Part shown: piece by piece, positions 1-6,594 of the stretch
Layout: each line of letters begins with the position of its first letter
Numbering within the stretch: the first letter of the stretch is position 1
From: Pseudomonadota bacterium
GTDB taxonomy: Bacteria > Pseudomonadota > Gammaproteobacteria > Steroidobacterales > Steroidobacteraceae
Length of the DNA: 34,477 bases
Direction of reading: 5' to 3'
Assembly: GCA_021838635.1 (NCBI GenBank)
Contig: JAKCDC010000028.1
Location: 1 to 34,477 of the forward strand
Position numbers and translations under genes: made by a program
Notes under the pieces: generated by a model
Told to the model about the DNA's origin: nothing
The model's database searches: none
The model's input: the letters and a program-made list of their open reading frames with translations, nothing else

Positions 1-66
1 CTGGTGCGTATCCCGGGCACGCCGAATCTGCTGGCGAAGATCATGGCCCCGCACGCCAAGCACTGA
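1..66 (+). CDS. 3' end of an unidentified gene (partial)
   Basis: Frame 1 is open from the window edge to a TGA at 64-66 and gives 21 residues ending LLAKIMAPHAKH. A perfect rho-independent terminator begins about 20 bases after this stop, which is the main reason to regard it as the end of a real gene. The fragment is too short to assign a family or function. Confidence 0.6.
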   Translation: MVRIPGTPNLLAKIMAPHAKH

Positions 67-84
67 GCGGCGCACCGTGACCGG

Positions 85-120
85 CAGGGCCCGGACCGAG
101 AAGTCCGGGCCCTGTTGTTT
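85..120 (+). terminator. Rho-independent terminator
   Basis: A perfect 12-bp stem (CAGGGCCCGGAC at 85-96 with GTCCGGGCCCTG at 103-114) encloses a 6-nt loop and is followed by TTGTTT. It lies 18 bases after the stop of the upstream partial gene, so it probably ends that transcript and separates it from marC. Confidence 0.88.
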
Positions 121-232
121 CTGACGCTGCCGCGCAAGGCCCGTGCTGGCCGACAGGACGCTTGAGCTTGCCGGCCGGTCGCGCGAGACTGTCGCCCGGG
201 CGCCGCACGGCGCTGCGTGGAATCCTCGGCGC

Positions 233-904
233 ATGTTTCAGGCTCGCATTCACTATTACCTCGACATCATCTTCGTGGTGGTCGCAGCGCTGCTGCCGAT
301 CATCAATCCCTTCGGCGGGGCGCCCATCTTCCTCGCCATGACCTCGGGGTTGAGCTCCTCGGAGCGGGTGCGGGCGGCGAAGCTCGTCGCGTTCAACAGC
401 TTCGTGCTGCTGCTCGCCTCGATCCTGGTCGGCGCCTACGTGCTCGATTTCTTCGGGGTCTCGATCCCGGCCGTTCAGGTCGCGGGCGGCTTCGTGGTCT
501 GCTCGCTCGCCTGGTCGCTGCTGCACGGTCCGATCGCCCCGACGGACGGCGCGCCGAACGGCACGGCGACTCGGGACAGCGTCACGCAGGGGGCTTTCTA
601 CCCGATCACCATGCCGCTCACCGTTGGACCGGGCGCGATCTCGGTGGCGGTGACGCTCGGGGCGAATCCGCCGCGCGGGCTGCGCGCGCTGCTGCCGACG
701 ACGGTGGCGCATCTGATCGGTGTCCTGATCACCTGCGTGATCATTTATCTGTGCTACCGGTACGCCGAGTCGCTGGTGCGCCGCTTGGGCAAGACCGGCA
801 CGAACATCATGATCCGTCTCACCGCGTTCATCCTGCTGGCGATCGGTGCGCAGATCATCTGGAACGGGGCGCACACCATGCTCTCGAGCCTGGTGCTGCG
901 CTGA
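233..904 (+). CDS. MarC family integral membrane protein
   Basis: A 223-residue, very hydrophobic protein with about six predicted membrane helices. The pattern fits the MarC/UPF0056 family: an N-terminal helix followed by LLPIINPFGGAPIFLAMT, a central YPITMPLTVGPGAISVAV segment, and a C-terminal helix ending in IGAQIIWNG. Family members are inner-membrane proteins of uncertain function; MarC was once linked to multiple antibiotic resistance, but that role was not upheld. I chose ATG 233 (MFQARIHYY) because the open frame upstream to 143 encodes an Arg-rich, non-family stretch and the usual family length is about 200-220 residues. No strong ribosome-binding site is seen. It stands alone after the terminator at 85-120, and a 97-base gap precedes yajR. 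Confidence 0.85.
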   Translation: MFQARIHYYLDIIFVVVAALLPIINPFGGAPIFLAMTSGLSSSERVRAAKLVAFNSFVLLLASILVGAYVLDFFGVSIPAVQVAGGFVVCSLAWSLLHGPIAPTDGAPNGTATRDSVTQGAFYPITMPLTVGPGAISVAVTLGANPPRGLRALLPTTVAHLIGVLITCVIIYLCYRYAESLVRRLGKTGTNIMIRLTAFILLAIGAQIIWNGAHTMLSSLVLR

Positions 905-1001
905 GCACGCCTCGGCCACGCCCGGCCGGTGGCATGCACGGGGCATCCGAAGTAAGCTCGACCGCCTCGATTCCGGTCATGCTGCGGAGCCTCCCGAACT
1001 G

Positions 1002-2369
1002 ATGTCCAAACAAGAACTGCGCGCCGCCGCCGCACTCGCCGCCGTGTTCTCGGTCCGCATGCTGGGCCTGTTCATGATCTATCCGGTGTTTGCGCTGTTC
1101 GCGCGCGGCCTCACCGGCGCGACGCCGGACACCATCGGGCTCGCCCTGGGGATCTACGGACTCACGCAGGGACTGCTGCAGATGCCCTTCGGGCTGCTCT
1201 CGGACCGGATCGGGCGCAAGCCGATGGTGGTCGGTGGACTGATTCTCTTCGGTCTCGGCAGCGCGTGGGCCGCGACCGCGCACTCGATCGGCACCATGAT
1301 CGCCGGGCGGGCGTTGCAGGGGGCCGGGGCGGTCGGGGCGGTCATTCTGGCGATGGTCGCCGATCTCACCGCGGAGGAGCACCGCACCCAGGCCATGGCC
1401 ATGGTGGGCATGACCATCGGCCTGTCGTTTCTCGTGGCGATCGTCACCGGTCCGCTGGTGGCCGCGTGGATCGGAGTGTCGGGCATCTTCTGGATGATGA
1501 GTGCGCTCGCGCTGCTCGGCATCGCCATCACGCTGTTCGTGATTCCCTCCCCGCAGCACCAGCGCGTGCACCGCGAGGCCGAGCCCGTTCCGGCACTGCT
1601 CGGCGCGGCACTGCGCGACCGGCAGCTGCTGCGGCTCGACTTCGGCATCTTCGCGTTGCACGCGATGCTGACGGCGAGCTTCCTCGTGCTGCCGGGGTTG
1701 TTCTCCCACGCCCTCGGGATGCGAAGTCGCAGTGACTGGCTCGTGTACCTGCCGGTTCTGCTGTTCTCGGTGGTGGTCATGGTGCCGGCCATCCTCATCG
1801 GGGAGCGTCGGCGGTGCCTGAAGGGCGTGCTCGTCGCCGCGGTGGCCACGCTCGGGGTCAGCCAGATCATGTTGGCGCTCGACGGGCACGAGAAGCTGGT
1901 GCTGCTCGCGGCGCTCGGGCTGTTCTTCGCAGCCTTCAACATCATGGAGGCGAGCCTGCCGTCGCTCGTGACGAGGACCGCGCCGCCCGGGGCGACCGGG
2001 ACGGCGACCGGGGTGTACTCGAGTTCCCAGTTCATGGGCATCTTCGTCGGCGGCGCGGCCGGCGGCTGGATCGAGCAGCACGGCGGATCGGGCGCGGTGT
2101 TCGCGCTGACCGGTGCGATGGCGCTGATCTGGCTGGTGTTGGCCGCCACGATGCGCGCGCCGAGCTACCTTGCCTCCCGCGTGGTGCGGCTCGCGGCGGG
2201 AGCGCGCGATACGCAGCGGCTCGCCGCGGCGCTGCGGACCGTGCCCGGGGTCGCCGAGGCGATCGTGGTGGCCGAGGAGGGTGTTGCCTATCTGAAGGTC
2301 GACGCCAAGCAGTACGACCCGCGCCTCGCGGCCGATGCGGTCGGTGCGCCGTTGGAATCATCCGGCTGA
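1002..2369 (+). CDS. yajR: YajR-type MFS transporter with C-terminal YAM domain
   Basis: A 455-residue protein with twelve predicted helices (about residues 10-390) and a soluble tail. The MFS signature motif A is visible between helices 2 and 3 as GLLSDRIGRKP. The last ~65 residues (PGVAEAIVVAEEGVAYLKVDAKQYD) resemble the ferredoxin-like YAM domain that distinguishes E. coli YajR from other drug/proton antiporters, including the AYLKVD core. YajR is a proton-driven inner-membrane exporter whose physiological substrate is unknown. The start at ATG 1002 (MSKQELRAAAALAAVFSVRMLG) places helix 1 immediately after a short cytoplasmic tail; the frame is open further upstream, but that part overlaps marC and is not family-like. 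The long leader of the next gene follows. Confidence 0.85.
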   Translation: MSKQELRAAAALAAVFSVRMLGLFMIYPVFALFARGLTGATPDTIGLALGIYGLTQGLLQMPFGLLSDRIGRKPMVVGGLILFGLGSAWAATAHSIGTMIAGRALQGAGAVGAVILAMVADLTAEEHRTQAMAMVGMTIGLSFLVAIVTGPLVAAWIGVSGIFWMMSALALLGIAITLFVIPSPQHQRVHREAEPVPALLGAALRDRQLLRLDFGIFALHAMLTASFLVLPGLFSHALGMRSRSDWLVYLPVLLFSVVVMVPAILIGERRRCLKGVLVAAVATLGVSQIMLALDGHEKLVLLAALGLFFAAFNIMEASLPSLVTRTAPPGATGTATGVYSSSQFMGIFVGGAAGGWIEQHGGSGAVFALTGAMALIWLVLAATMRAPSYLASRVVRLAAGARDTQRLAAALRTVPGVAEAIVVAEEGVAYLKVDAKQYDPRLAADAVGAPLESSG

Positions 2370-2413
2370 ACGGCGCGGCGCGGATTCAACAGCAATTTTT
2401 TTCCCCTCGACCC

Positions 2414-2441
2414 TTGACTTGCGCGCACACATGCATAAGAT
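2414..2441 (+). promoter_or_regulatory. Sigma-70-like promoter of the NRAMP-related transporter leader
   Basis: TTGACT at 2414-2419 and TAAGAT at 2436-2441 are separated by 16 bases, in an AT-rich pocket just after a run of seven T's. Transcription should start near 2448, which gives a 5' leader of about 255 bases before the transporter and about 22 bases before the small ORF at 2471. This is the best promoter match in the left third of the window. Confidence 0.7.
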
Positions 2442-2706
2442 GCGCGCCAACGCAACTACCCGGAACCTGCATGGACCCTAGCCCTAGTAGCCGCTGCTTC
2501 GCCGAGTGATCGGCGGAACGTCTCCCGAGCCAGGGTTTCCACCTCCCTCCGGCAGCCGTCCCGCGATCTGAAGCGGGACGGTGCGCACAGCGCGGCCTGC
2601 GGCCGCGCGCCGATCGATCCAGACGGTCGAGCGCATCCTCCAGAAGCGAAACTGAGCGGGCGAGGCCACCGAGCCTCGCCAGTCAACGCGATGTGAGGAA
2701 TGACCG
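2442..2706 (+). promoter_or_regulatory. Long structured leader RNA of the NRAMP-related transporter
   Basis: The 337-base gap between yajR and the transporter holds a promoter, a 12-codon ORF and at least four hairpins. These are CGCCGA-GTGA-TCGGCG (2500-2515); a 9-bp stem CCGTCCCGC/GCGGGACGG (2556-2564/2573-2581); an 8-bp stem GCGCGGCC/GGCCGCGC with a 3-nt loop (2590-2608); and an 8-bp stem GGCGAGGC/GCCTCGCC (2659-2680). ACCCT (2475-2479) can also pair with AGGGT (2532-2536), closing an outer stem around the first hairpin. A C-rich, G-poor stretch lies at about 2519-2560. GAGGA (2695-2699) is the Shine-Dalgarno for the ATG at 2707 and could pair with TCCTC (2636-2640). No hairpin has a U-tract. 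I do not see the conserved cores of the M-box or yybP-ykoY riboswitches. A regulatory role is inferred. Confidence 0.6.
2471..2509 (+). CDS. Putative 12-residue leader peptide MDPSPSSRCFAE
   Basis: A short ORF, ATG 2471 to TGA 2507-2509, encoding MDPSPSSRCFAE. GGAA at 2462-2465 lies 5 bases upstream as a plausible ribosome-binding site, and the ATG is about 22 bases after the predicted transcription start. The stop codon lies in the GTGA loop of the hairpin at 2500-2515, so a terminating ribosome would disrupt that hairpin and the outer ACCCT/AGGGT pairing. The Asp-Pro-Ser-Pro start recalls the MEPDP start of enteric MgtL, where acidic/proline N-terminal codons destabilise ribosomes at low magnesium. 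That parallel is inference from composition and position, because such a short peptide cannot be shown homologous. It could also be a chance ORF. Confidence 0.5.
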   Translation: MDPSPSSRCFAE

Positions 2707-4335
2707 ATGTCCTTCTCCGAGAGTGATGCTGCGCCGGCCGAGGCGCTCATGTGCGATGCGCACGCCGGTGAGATCCGCGGCGCATTCGGCACCATTTCCC
2801 GCCACGACAGCGCGGCGCGCAGCGGCTGGGGGCCGCGGCTGCGCACGCTGCTCGCCATCCTGGGACCGGGCCTCATCGTCATGGTGGGCGACAACGATGC
2901 CGGTGCCTTCGGCACCTACGCCCAGGCGGGCCAGAACTACGGCACTGCGCTGCTGTGGACGCTGCTGCTGCTGGTGCCGGTGCTCTACGTCAATCAGGAG
3001 ATGGTGCTGCGTCTCGGTGCGGTGACCCGCACTGGCCATGCGCGCCTGATCCTCAAGCGCTACGGACGCTTCTGGGGCGCCTTCAGCGTGATCGACCTGT
3101 TTCTGCTCAACGCGCTGACCATCGTCACCGAGTTCATCGGCATCAGCCTCGCGCTCGGGTATCTGGGCCTGTCGCGACCGCTCGGGGTGCTCGCCGCCGC
3201 GGTGATCATCGTGGCGGCCGCCGGAACCGGCGACTTCCGCCGCTTCGAGCGCTTCTCGATGGTCCTCGTCGCCGGCAGCCTGCTGCTGGTGCCGGTGTTT
3301 CTGTGGGTGCACCCGCCGCTCGCGCAGGTGGCGCACGATCTGCTCGTGCCGCATCTGCCGAGCGGGCATCTCAGCCAGATCATGCTGCTCATCATCGCCA
3401 TCGTCGGCACGACGGTGGCGCCGTGGCAGCTGTTTTTCCAGCAAAGCTACGTGATCGACAAGCGCATCACGCCGCGCTTCATCTCCTACGAGCGGCTCGA
3501 TCTGTGTCTCGGGATCGTGCTGGTCGTGATCGGGGCAGTGGCCATGATCAGCTTCACGGCCGCGACCTTCGCTGGGCGCGCGCAGTTCGGTGCGTTCCAG
3601 GATGCCGGCGCGGTGGCTGCGGCGATCGGGCATTACGTCGGGCGCGCCGCCGGAGTGTGCTTCGCCGTGGCGCTGATCGATGCGAGCATCATCGGCGCGA
3701 TGGCCGTGTCGCTCTCGACGGCCTACGCGGTCGGCGACGTGCTCTCCCTCGGGCACTCCCTGCACCAGCGGCCGAAGGAGGCGAAATCGTTCTATCTGAT
3801 CTACGCCGGCCTGATCGGCCTGTCGGCCGTGCTGGTGCTCACACCCGGCACGCCGCTCGGGTTGCTCACCAACGCGGTGCAGACCCTCGCCGGGGTGCTG
3901 CTGCCGAGCGCGACGGTGTTTCTGTTGCTGCTGTGCAATGACCAGGAGCTGCTCGGGCCGTGGGTCAACGGGCCGTGGCTGAATCTGTTCACCGCGCTGG
4001 TCATCGGGGCGCTGCTGCTGCTGTCGATCATCCTCACGGCCGCGGTGTTGTTCCCGGCGCTCGGCGCGCACGTGATGCTCGAGGTGCTCGGCGGGGGCGC
4101 TGCCGTGGCGCTCGCCGTGGCTATCCCGCCGTTCGTGCGCGCCCTGCGCACGCCGGCGCGCCAGTTCACCCCCGGGGCGCGCGAGAACTGGCAGATGCCG
4201 GCGCTGAGTTCACTCGGGCGGGCGCGTCTGACGTCCTCGACGCGCCTGTGGATGGGGGCGCTGCGGGCCTATCTGGTCGTCGCCGGCGGTCTGCTCCTGG
4301 CGCGCATCGTGATGCTCTCCGGTCTACACCTGTGA
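2707..4335 (+). CDS. NRAMP-related metal transporter, probably NRMT-type Mg2+ uptake
   Basis: A 542-residue polytopic membrane protein with about 11 helices starting near residue 47 and a ~45-residue cytoplasmic N-terminus. It has the NRAMP/SLC11 fold signature GPGLIVMVGDNDAGAF in helix 1. The transition-metal motif DPGN is replaced by D64-A-G-A67, and the helix-6 motif MPH by A238-P-W240 (GTTVAPWQLFFQQ). Loss of the methionine and histidine with retention of the aspartate is the hallmark of NRAMP-related magnesium transporters (NRMT), so Mg2+ import is more likely than Mn2+/Fe2+ import. ATG 2707 is supported by GAGGA at 2695-2699. The gene appears monocistronic, with a dedicated promoter and a long leader that encodes a small peptide. 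The C-terminal ~60 residues end in a last helix. Substrate assignment rests on motif reading only. Confidence 0.85.
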   Translation: MSFSESDAAPAEALMCDAHAGEIRGAFGTISRHDSAARSGWGPRLRTLLAILGPGLIVMVGDNDAGAFGTYAQAGQNYGTALLWTLLLLVPVLYVNQEMVLRLGAVTRTGHARLILKRYGRFWGAFSVIDLFLLNALTIVTEFIGISLALGYLGLSRPLGVLAAAVIIVAAAGTGDFRRFERFSMVLVAGSLLLVPVFLWVHPPLAQVAHDLLVPHLPSGHLSQIMLLIIAIVGTTVAPWQLFFQQSYVIDKRITPRFISYERLDLCLGIVLVVIGAVAMISFTAATFAGRAQFGAFQDAGAVAAAIGHYVGRAAGVCFAVALIDASIIGAMAVSLSTAYAVGDVLSLGHSLHQRPKEAKSFYLIYAGLIGLSAVLVLTPGTPLGLLTNAVQTLAGVLLPSATVFLLLLCNDQELLGPWVNGPWLNLFTALVIGALLLLSIILTAAVLFPALGAHVMLEVLGGGAAVALAVAIPPFVRALRTPARQFTPGARENWQMPALSSLGRARLTSSTRLWMGALRAYLVVAGGLLLARIVMLSGLHL

Positions 4336-4411
4336 GCCGGGTGTGCGCCGGGCGCCGTGGTAGTCTTCAGCCGGTGGCCGCGCGCTGGGCGCGGACCCGG
4401 AGGGGGCGAGC

Positions 4412-4990
4412 ATGGGTATCCGGACCAGAGGTCTCATCGGGGCGGCGCTGCTCGCCCTGACGCTCGGGGTGGCGCACGCGCGCCAGTGCGACGGGGTGTC
4501 TTTTCCCGATCGGGTCACGCTGCATGCGCAGACCCTGACGCTCAACGGACTTGGCATCCGCAAGGCTACGTTCTTTCGCATCAAGGTCTACGTCGGTGCG
4601 CTCTATCTGGCGCACCCCTCGGCCAATGCCGCGGCGATCCTCGCGGCCGATCAGCCGAGTGAAATCGTGCTGCATTTCCTCTGGCACGTGACCACCGGGG
4701 AGCTGCGCGATGCGTGGCGCGAGGGGTTCAAGGCCAGTGCGCCGCAGGCGCTCGCACACCTGCGCGGGCGCATCGCCGAGCTCAACGGCTGGATGCATGG
4801 CATCGGCTCGGGCCACACCATGACGTTCGTGCACCTGCCGGGGCAGGGCATCGAGTACCGACTCGACGGCAAACGCGTGGGGACCATCCCCGGGGCGGAT
4901 TTCGCCCGGGCCTTCCTCGGCATCTGGCTCGGACCGCGCCCGCCGGGGCAGGCGCTGAAGGCGGGGCTGCTCGGCGGTGCGTGCCGCTAG
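4412..4990 (+). CDS. Chalcone-isomerase-like periplasmic protein
   Basis: 192 residues. The N-terminus (MGIRTRGLIGAALLALTLGVAHARQ) is a clear signal peptide with a likely cleavage after AHA, so the mature protein is exported. The body matches the chalcone isomerase-like family of Proteobacteria (Chalcone_3 type): NGLGIRKATFFRIKVYVGALYL near residues 45-66, LHFLWHVTTGELRDAW, and a terminal GKRVGTIPGADFARAFLGIWLG segment. Bacterial members keep the fold but generally lack a proven enzymatic activity, so no reaction is claimed. GGAGG about 8 bases before ATG 4412 supports the start. It runs convergently into queD with a 7-base gap. Confidence 0.8.
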   Translation: MGIRTRGLIGAALLALTLGVAHARQCDGVSFPDRVTLHAQTLTLNGLGIRKATFFRIKVYVGALYLAHPSANAAAILAADQPSEIVLHFLWHVTTGELRDAWREGFKASAPQALAHLRGRIAELNGWMHGIGSGHTMTFVHLPGQGIEYRLDGKRVGTIPGADFARAFLGIWLGPRPPGQALKAGLLGGACR

Positions 4991-4997
4991 CGCGCCC

Positions 4998-5351
4998 TTA
5001 GCCGCGGTACTCGCACCCGCTGGTGCAGGTCTCGCGCACCGTGATGCGGCTCAGGCCCGGCAGAGCGGGCTTCAGGCGCTGCCAGATCCACAGCGCCAGC
5101 TGCTCGCTGGTCGGGTTCTCCAGCCCCGGCACCTCGTTCAGGTACCGGTGGTCGAGCGCCTCGTGCAGGGGCGCGAAGGCGCGCTTCAGATCGGCAAAAT
5201 CCAGGACCCAGCCCTGAAGCGGGTCGATCGGACCCTCGAGGTGTACCCCGATGCGAAAGGAGTGGCCGTGCAGGCGTGCGCATTTGTGCTCGGGGGGCAC
5301 CTGCGGCAGGCGGTGGGCCGCCTCGATGCGGAATTCCTTGAATATTTCCAT
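4998..5351 (-). CDS. queD: 6-carboxy-5,6,7,8-tetrahydropterin synthase QueD
   Basis: 117 residues, normal for bacterial QueD. The enzyme converts 7,8-dihydroneopterin triphosphate to 6-carboxytetrahydropterin, the second step of queuosine (preQ0) biosynthesis, in the cytoplasm. Zinc ligands H13 (AAHRL), H28 and H30 (LHGHSF) and the catalytic Cys24 (HKCARLHGH) are all present, as are the [10 protein letters not shown] and [12 protein letters not shown] motifs. ATG at 5351 ([15 protein letters not shown]) gives the family N-terminus; an earlier in-frame ATG at 5387 would add 12 non-family residues. No other queuosine gene is adjacent. It is transcribed divergently from the histidine kinase gene, with a strong inverted repeat between them. 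Confidence 0.9.
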   Translation of the reverse strand: MEIFKEFRIEAAHRLPQVPPEHKCARLHGHSFRIGVHLEGPIDPLQGWVLDFADLKRAFAPLHEALDHRYLNEVPGLENPTSEQLALWIWQRLKPALPGLSRITVRETCTSGCEYRG

Positions 5352-5387
5352 GGGCGAGACTCTACCGGAGCGTCCGCGCTCCGTCAT

Positions 5388-5424
5388 GACCCTCCCGGCG
5401 CCGCACGGCGCGCCGGGCAGGGTC
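5388..5424. repeat. Strong inverted repeat between queD and the histidine kinase gene
   Basis: GACCCT (5388-5393) and CCCGGCG (5394-5400) pair with CGCCGGG (5411-5417) and AGGGTC (5419-5424), broken only by a bulged C at 5418. The total is 13 bp around a 10-nt loop. It lies in the ~95-base divergent promoter region, has no U-tract on either side, and is followed by GGGTAGCAT 16 bases before the kinase ATG. It could be a transcribed hairpin in the kinase leader or a DNA operator; the sequence does not decide. Confidence 0.6.
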
Positions 5425-5446
5425 CGCTCAGGGTAGCATTGCGGCC

Positions 5447-6583
5447 ATGAACGGGAGATTCCGACCCCTGCTGCTGATCGTCACGATGTTCTGGATCTAC
5501 GTGGCGCTCTCCGACGTGCTCTATGCGAACCAGATGCAGTCGAGTCTCACGGCGATGCATGTGGGGCACGTCTTCGCGCCCTGGCGCGCCCGGCTGCTGC
5601 AGCACCTGTTTCTCTACCCGGTGCTGCTCGGGTGCGTCTGGAGCTCGCTGCGTCTGGGCTGGGCGCCGTTCTGGCGGCGCCTGCCGGTGCAGTTGCTGCT
5701 CGCGGTGGGTTTTGCGGCGCTCGCCGAGCCCACGCTGTGGCTGGGCGACTCGGTATTGATGGGCGTTCACGACGTGATGCGCCAGCTGACGAACTCCCCG
5801 CCGAGTCTGAATCGGCCGATCGCCCCGCTGGCGCAAATCTGGATCGCCAGCGCAACGAGCTTCCTGCTCACGTATGGGTTCGGTCTGGCGCTGGCGAGCG
5901 GGTTTGACGTCTACCGGCGCCTGCGCGACTCGCAGATCCGCTCCGCGGCGCTCGAGCGGGCTTTGACCGCCTCGCATCTGGCGGCGCTGCGCATGCAGCT
6001 CTCGCCGCACTCGCTGTTCAATCTGCTGAACACCATTCACGGTCAGATCGACGGCGATCCGGCCGATGCGCGCAGCATGATCGTGCAGCTGGCCGATCTG
6101 CTGCGGCGGCTGCTGCACGCCGGGGAGCGCGAGTTCTCGCGTCTGGCCGATGAGCTGCAGTTCGCGCGGCTGTACCTGACGCTGCAGCAGCGGCGTTTCT
6201 CCGACCGGCTCACCGTGCAGGTGCCGGGACCCGAGGCGTTCCCGAGCGCCTGGGTGCCGAGCCTGATCCTGCAGCCGCTGATCGAGAATGCGGTCGTGCA
6301 CGGGCTGGCCGGTCATCCCGATCCGGTCGAGATCCGCGTCGAGGCGTTCGAAATCGGCACCACGCTGACACTGCGGGTCAGCAACACCATCGATCAGAAT
6401 GAGACGACCGGCCATGACGGCATTGGTCTGAAGAACGTGCGCGAGCGGCTGGCGATTCAGTTCGGCGAGCGCGCCACCTTCGAGGCCGCGCCGCGCCCTG
6501 GCGGATGCTGGGTGGCGGAGATCCGCCTGCCGCTGCTCGCCGAGCTCAGCGACGCGCCGCTCGCGCCTCCGGTGGCCGCCTGA
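5447..6583 (+). CDS. LytS/YehU-type sensor histidine kinase (orphan)
   Basis: 378 residues. The N-terminal half (residues ~8-155) has four hydrophobic helices with no recognisable extracytoplasmic sensor domain, followed by a short linker and a His_kinase (PF06580-type) module. The phospho-acceptor region reads [17 protein letters not shown] with H188; the family consensus is INPHFLFN, so the Phe after PH is Ser here. The ATP-binding domain shows the N box [10 protein letters not shown] and the G box [11 protein letters not shown]. Such kinases normally phosphorylate LytTR-type response regulators, but none is adjacent: the next gene, 11 bases on, is an MFS transporter. The signal is unknown. 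The start at ATG 5447 has no strong Shine-Dalgarno. Confidence 0.87.
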   Translation: MNGRFRPLLLIVTMFWIYVALSDVLYANQMQSSLTAMHVGHVFAPWRARLLQHLFLYPVLLGCVWSSLRLGWAPFWRRLPVQLLLAVGFAALAEPTLWLGDSVLMGVHDVMRQLTNSPPSLNRPIAPLAQIWIASATSFLLTYGFGLALASGFDVYRRLRDSQIRSAALERALTASHLAALRMQLSPHSLFNLLNTIHGQIDGDPADARSMIVQLADLLRRLLHAGEREFSRLADELQFARLYLTLQQRRFSDRLTVQVPGPEAFPSAWVPSLILQPLIENAVVHGLAGHPDPVEIRVEAFEIGTTLTLRVSNTIDQNETTGHDGIGLKNVRERLAIQFGERATFEAAPRPGGCWVAEIRLPLLAELSDAPLAPPVAA

Positions 6584-6594
6584 GCGCCGCGCCG

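Noticed and set aside
41-946. A 301-codon minus-strand open frame
   Set aside because: It is antisense to marC, Arg/His/Gln-rich, without motifs, and typical of mirror frames in GC-rich DNA.
2440-2481. Alternative leader ORF starting ATGCGCGCC
   Set aside because: Its ATG overlaps the -10 hexamer of the predicted promoter, so it would not be in the transcript.
2442-2706. A known metal riboswitch (M-box or yybP-ykoY) ahead of the NRAMP-related transporter
   Set aside because: The leader contains AGTAGCCG, reminiscent of yybP-ykoY, but the paired ACATACTC-type element and the conserved M-box core are absent. The leader is better described as unclassified.
2683-4071. A 462-codon minus-strand open frame opposite the transporter
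   Set aside because: The translation is a low-complexity Arg/His/Gln/Glu mixture created by the antisense of a hydrophobic transporter gene; the plus-strand gene has clear motifs and a ribosome-binding site.
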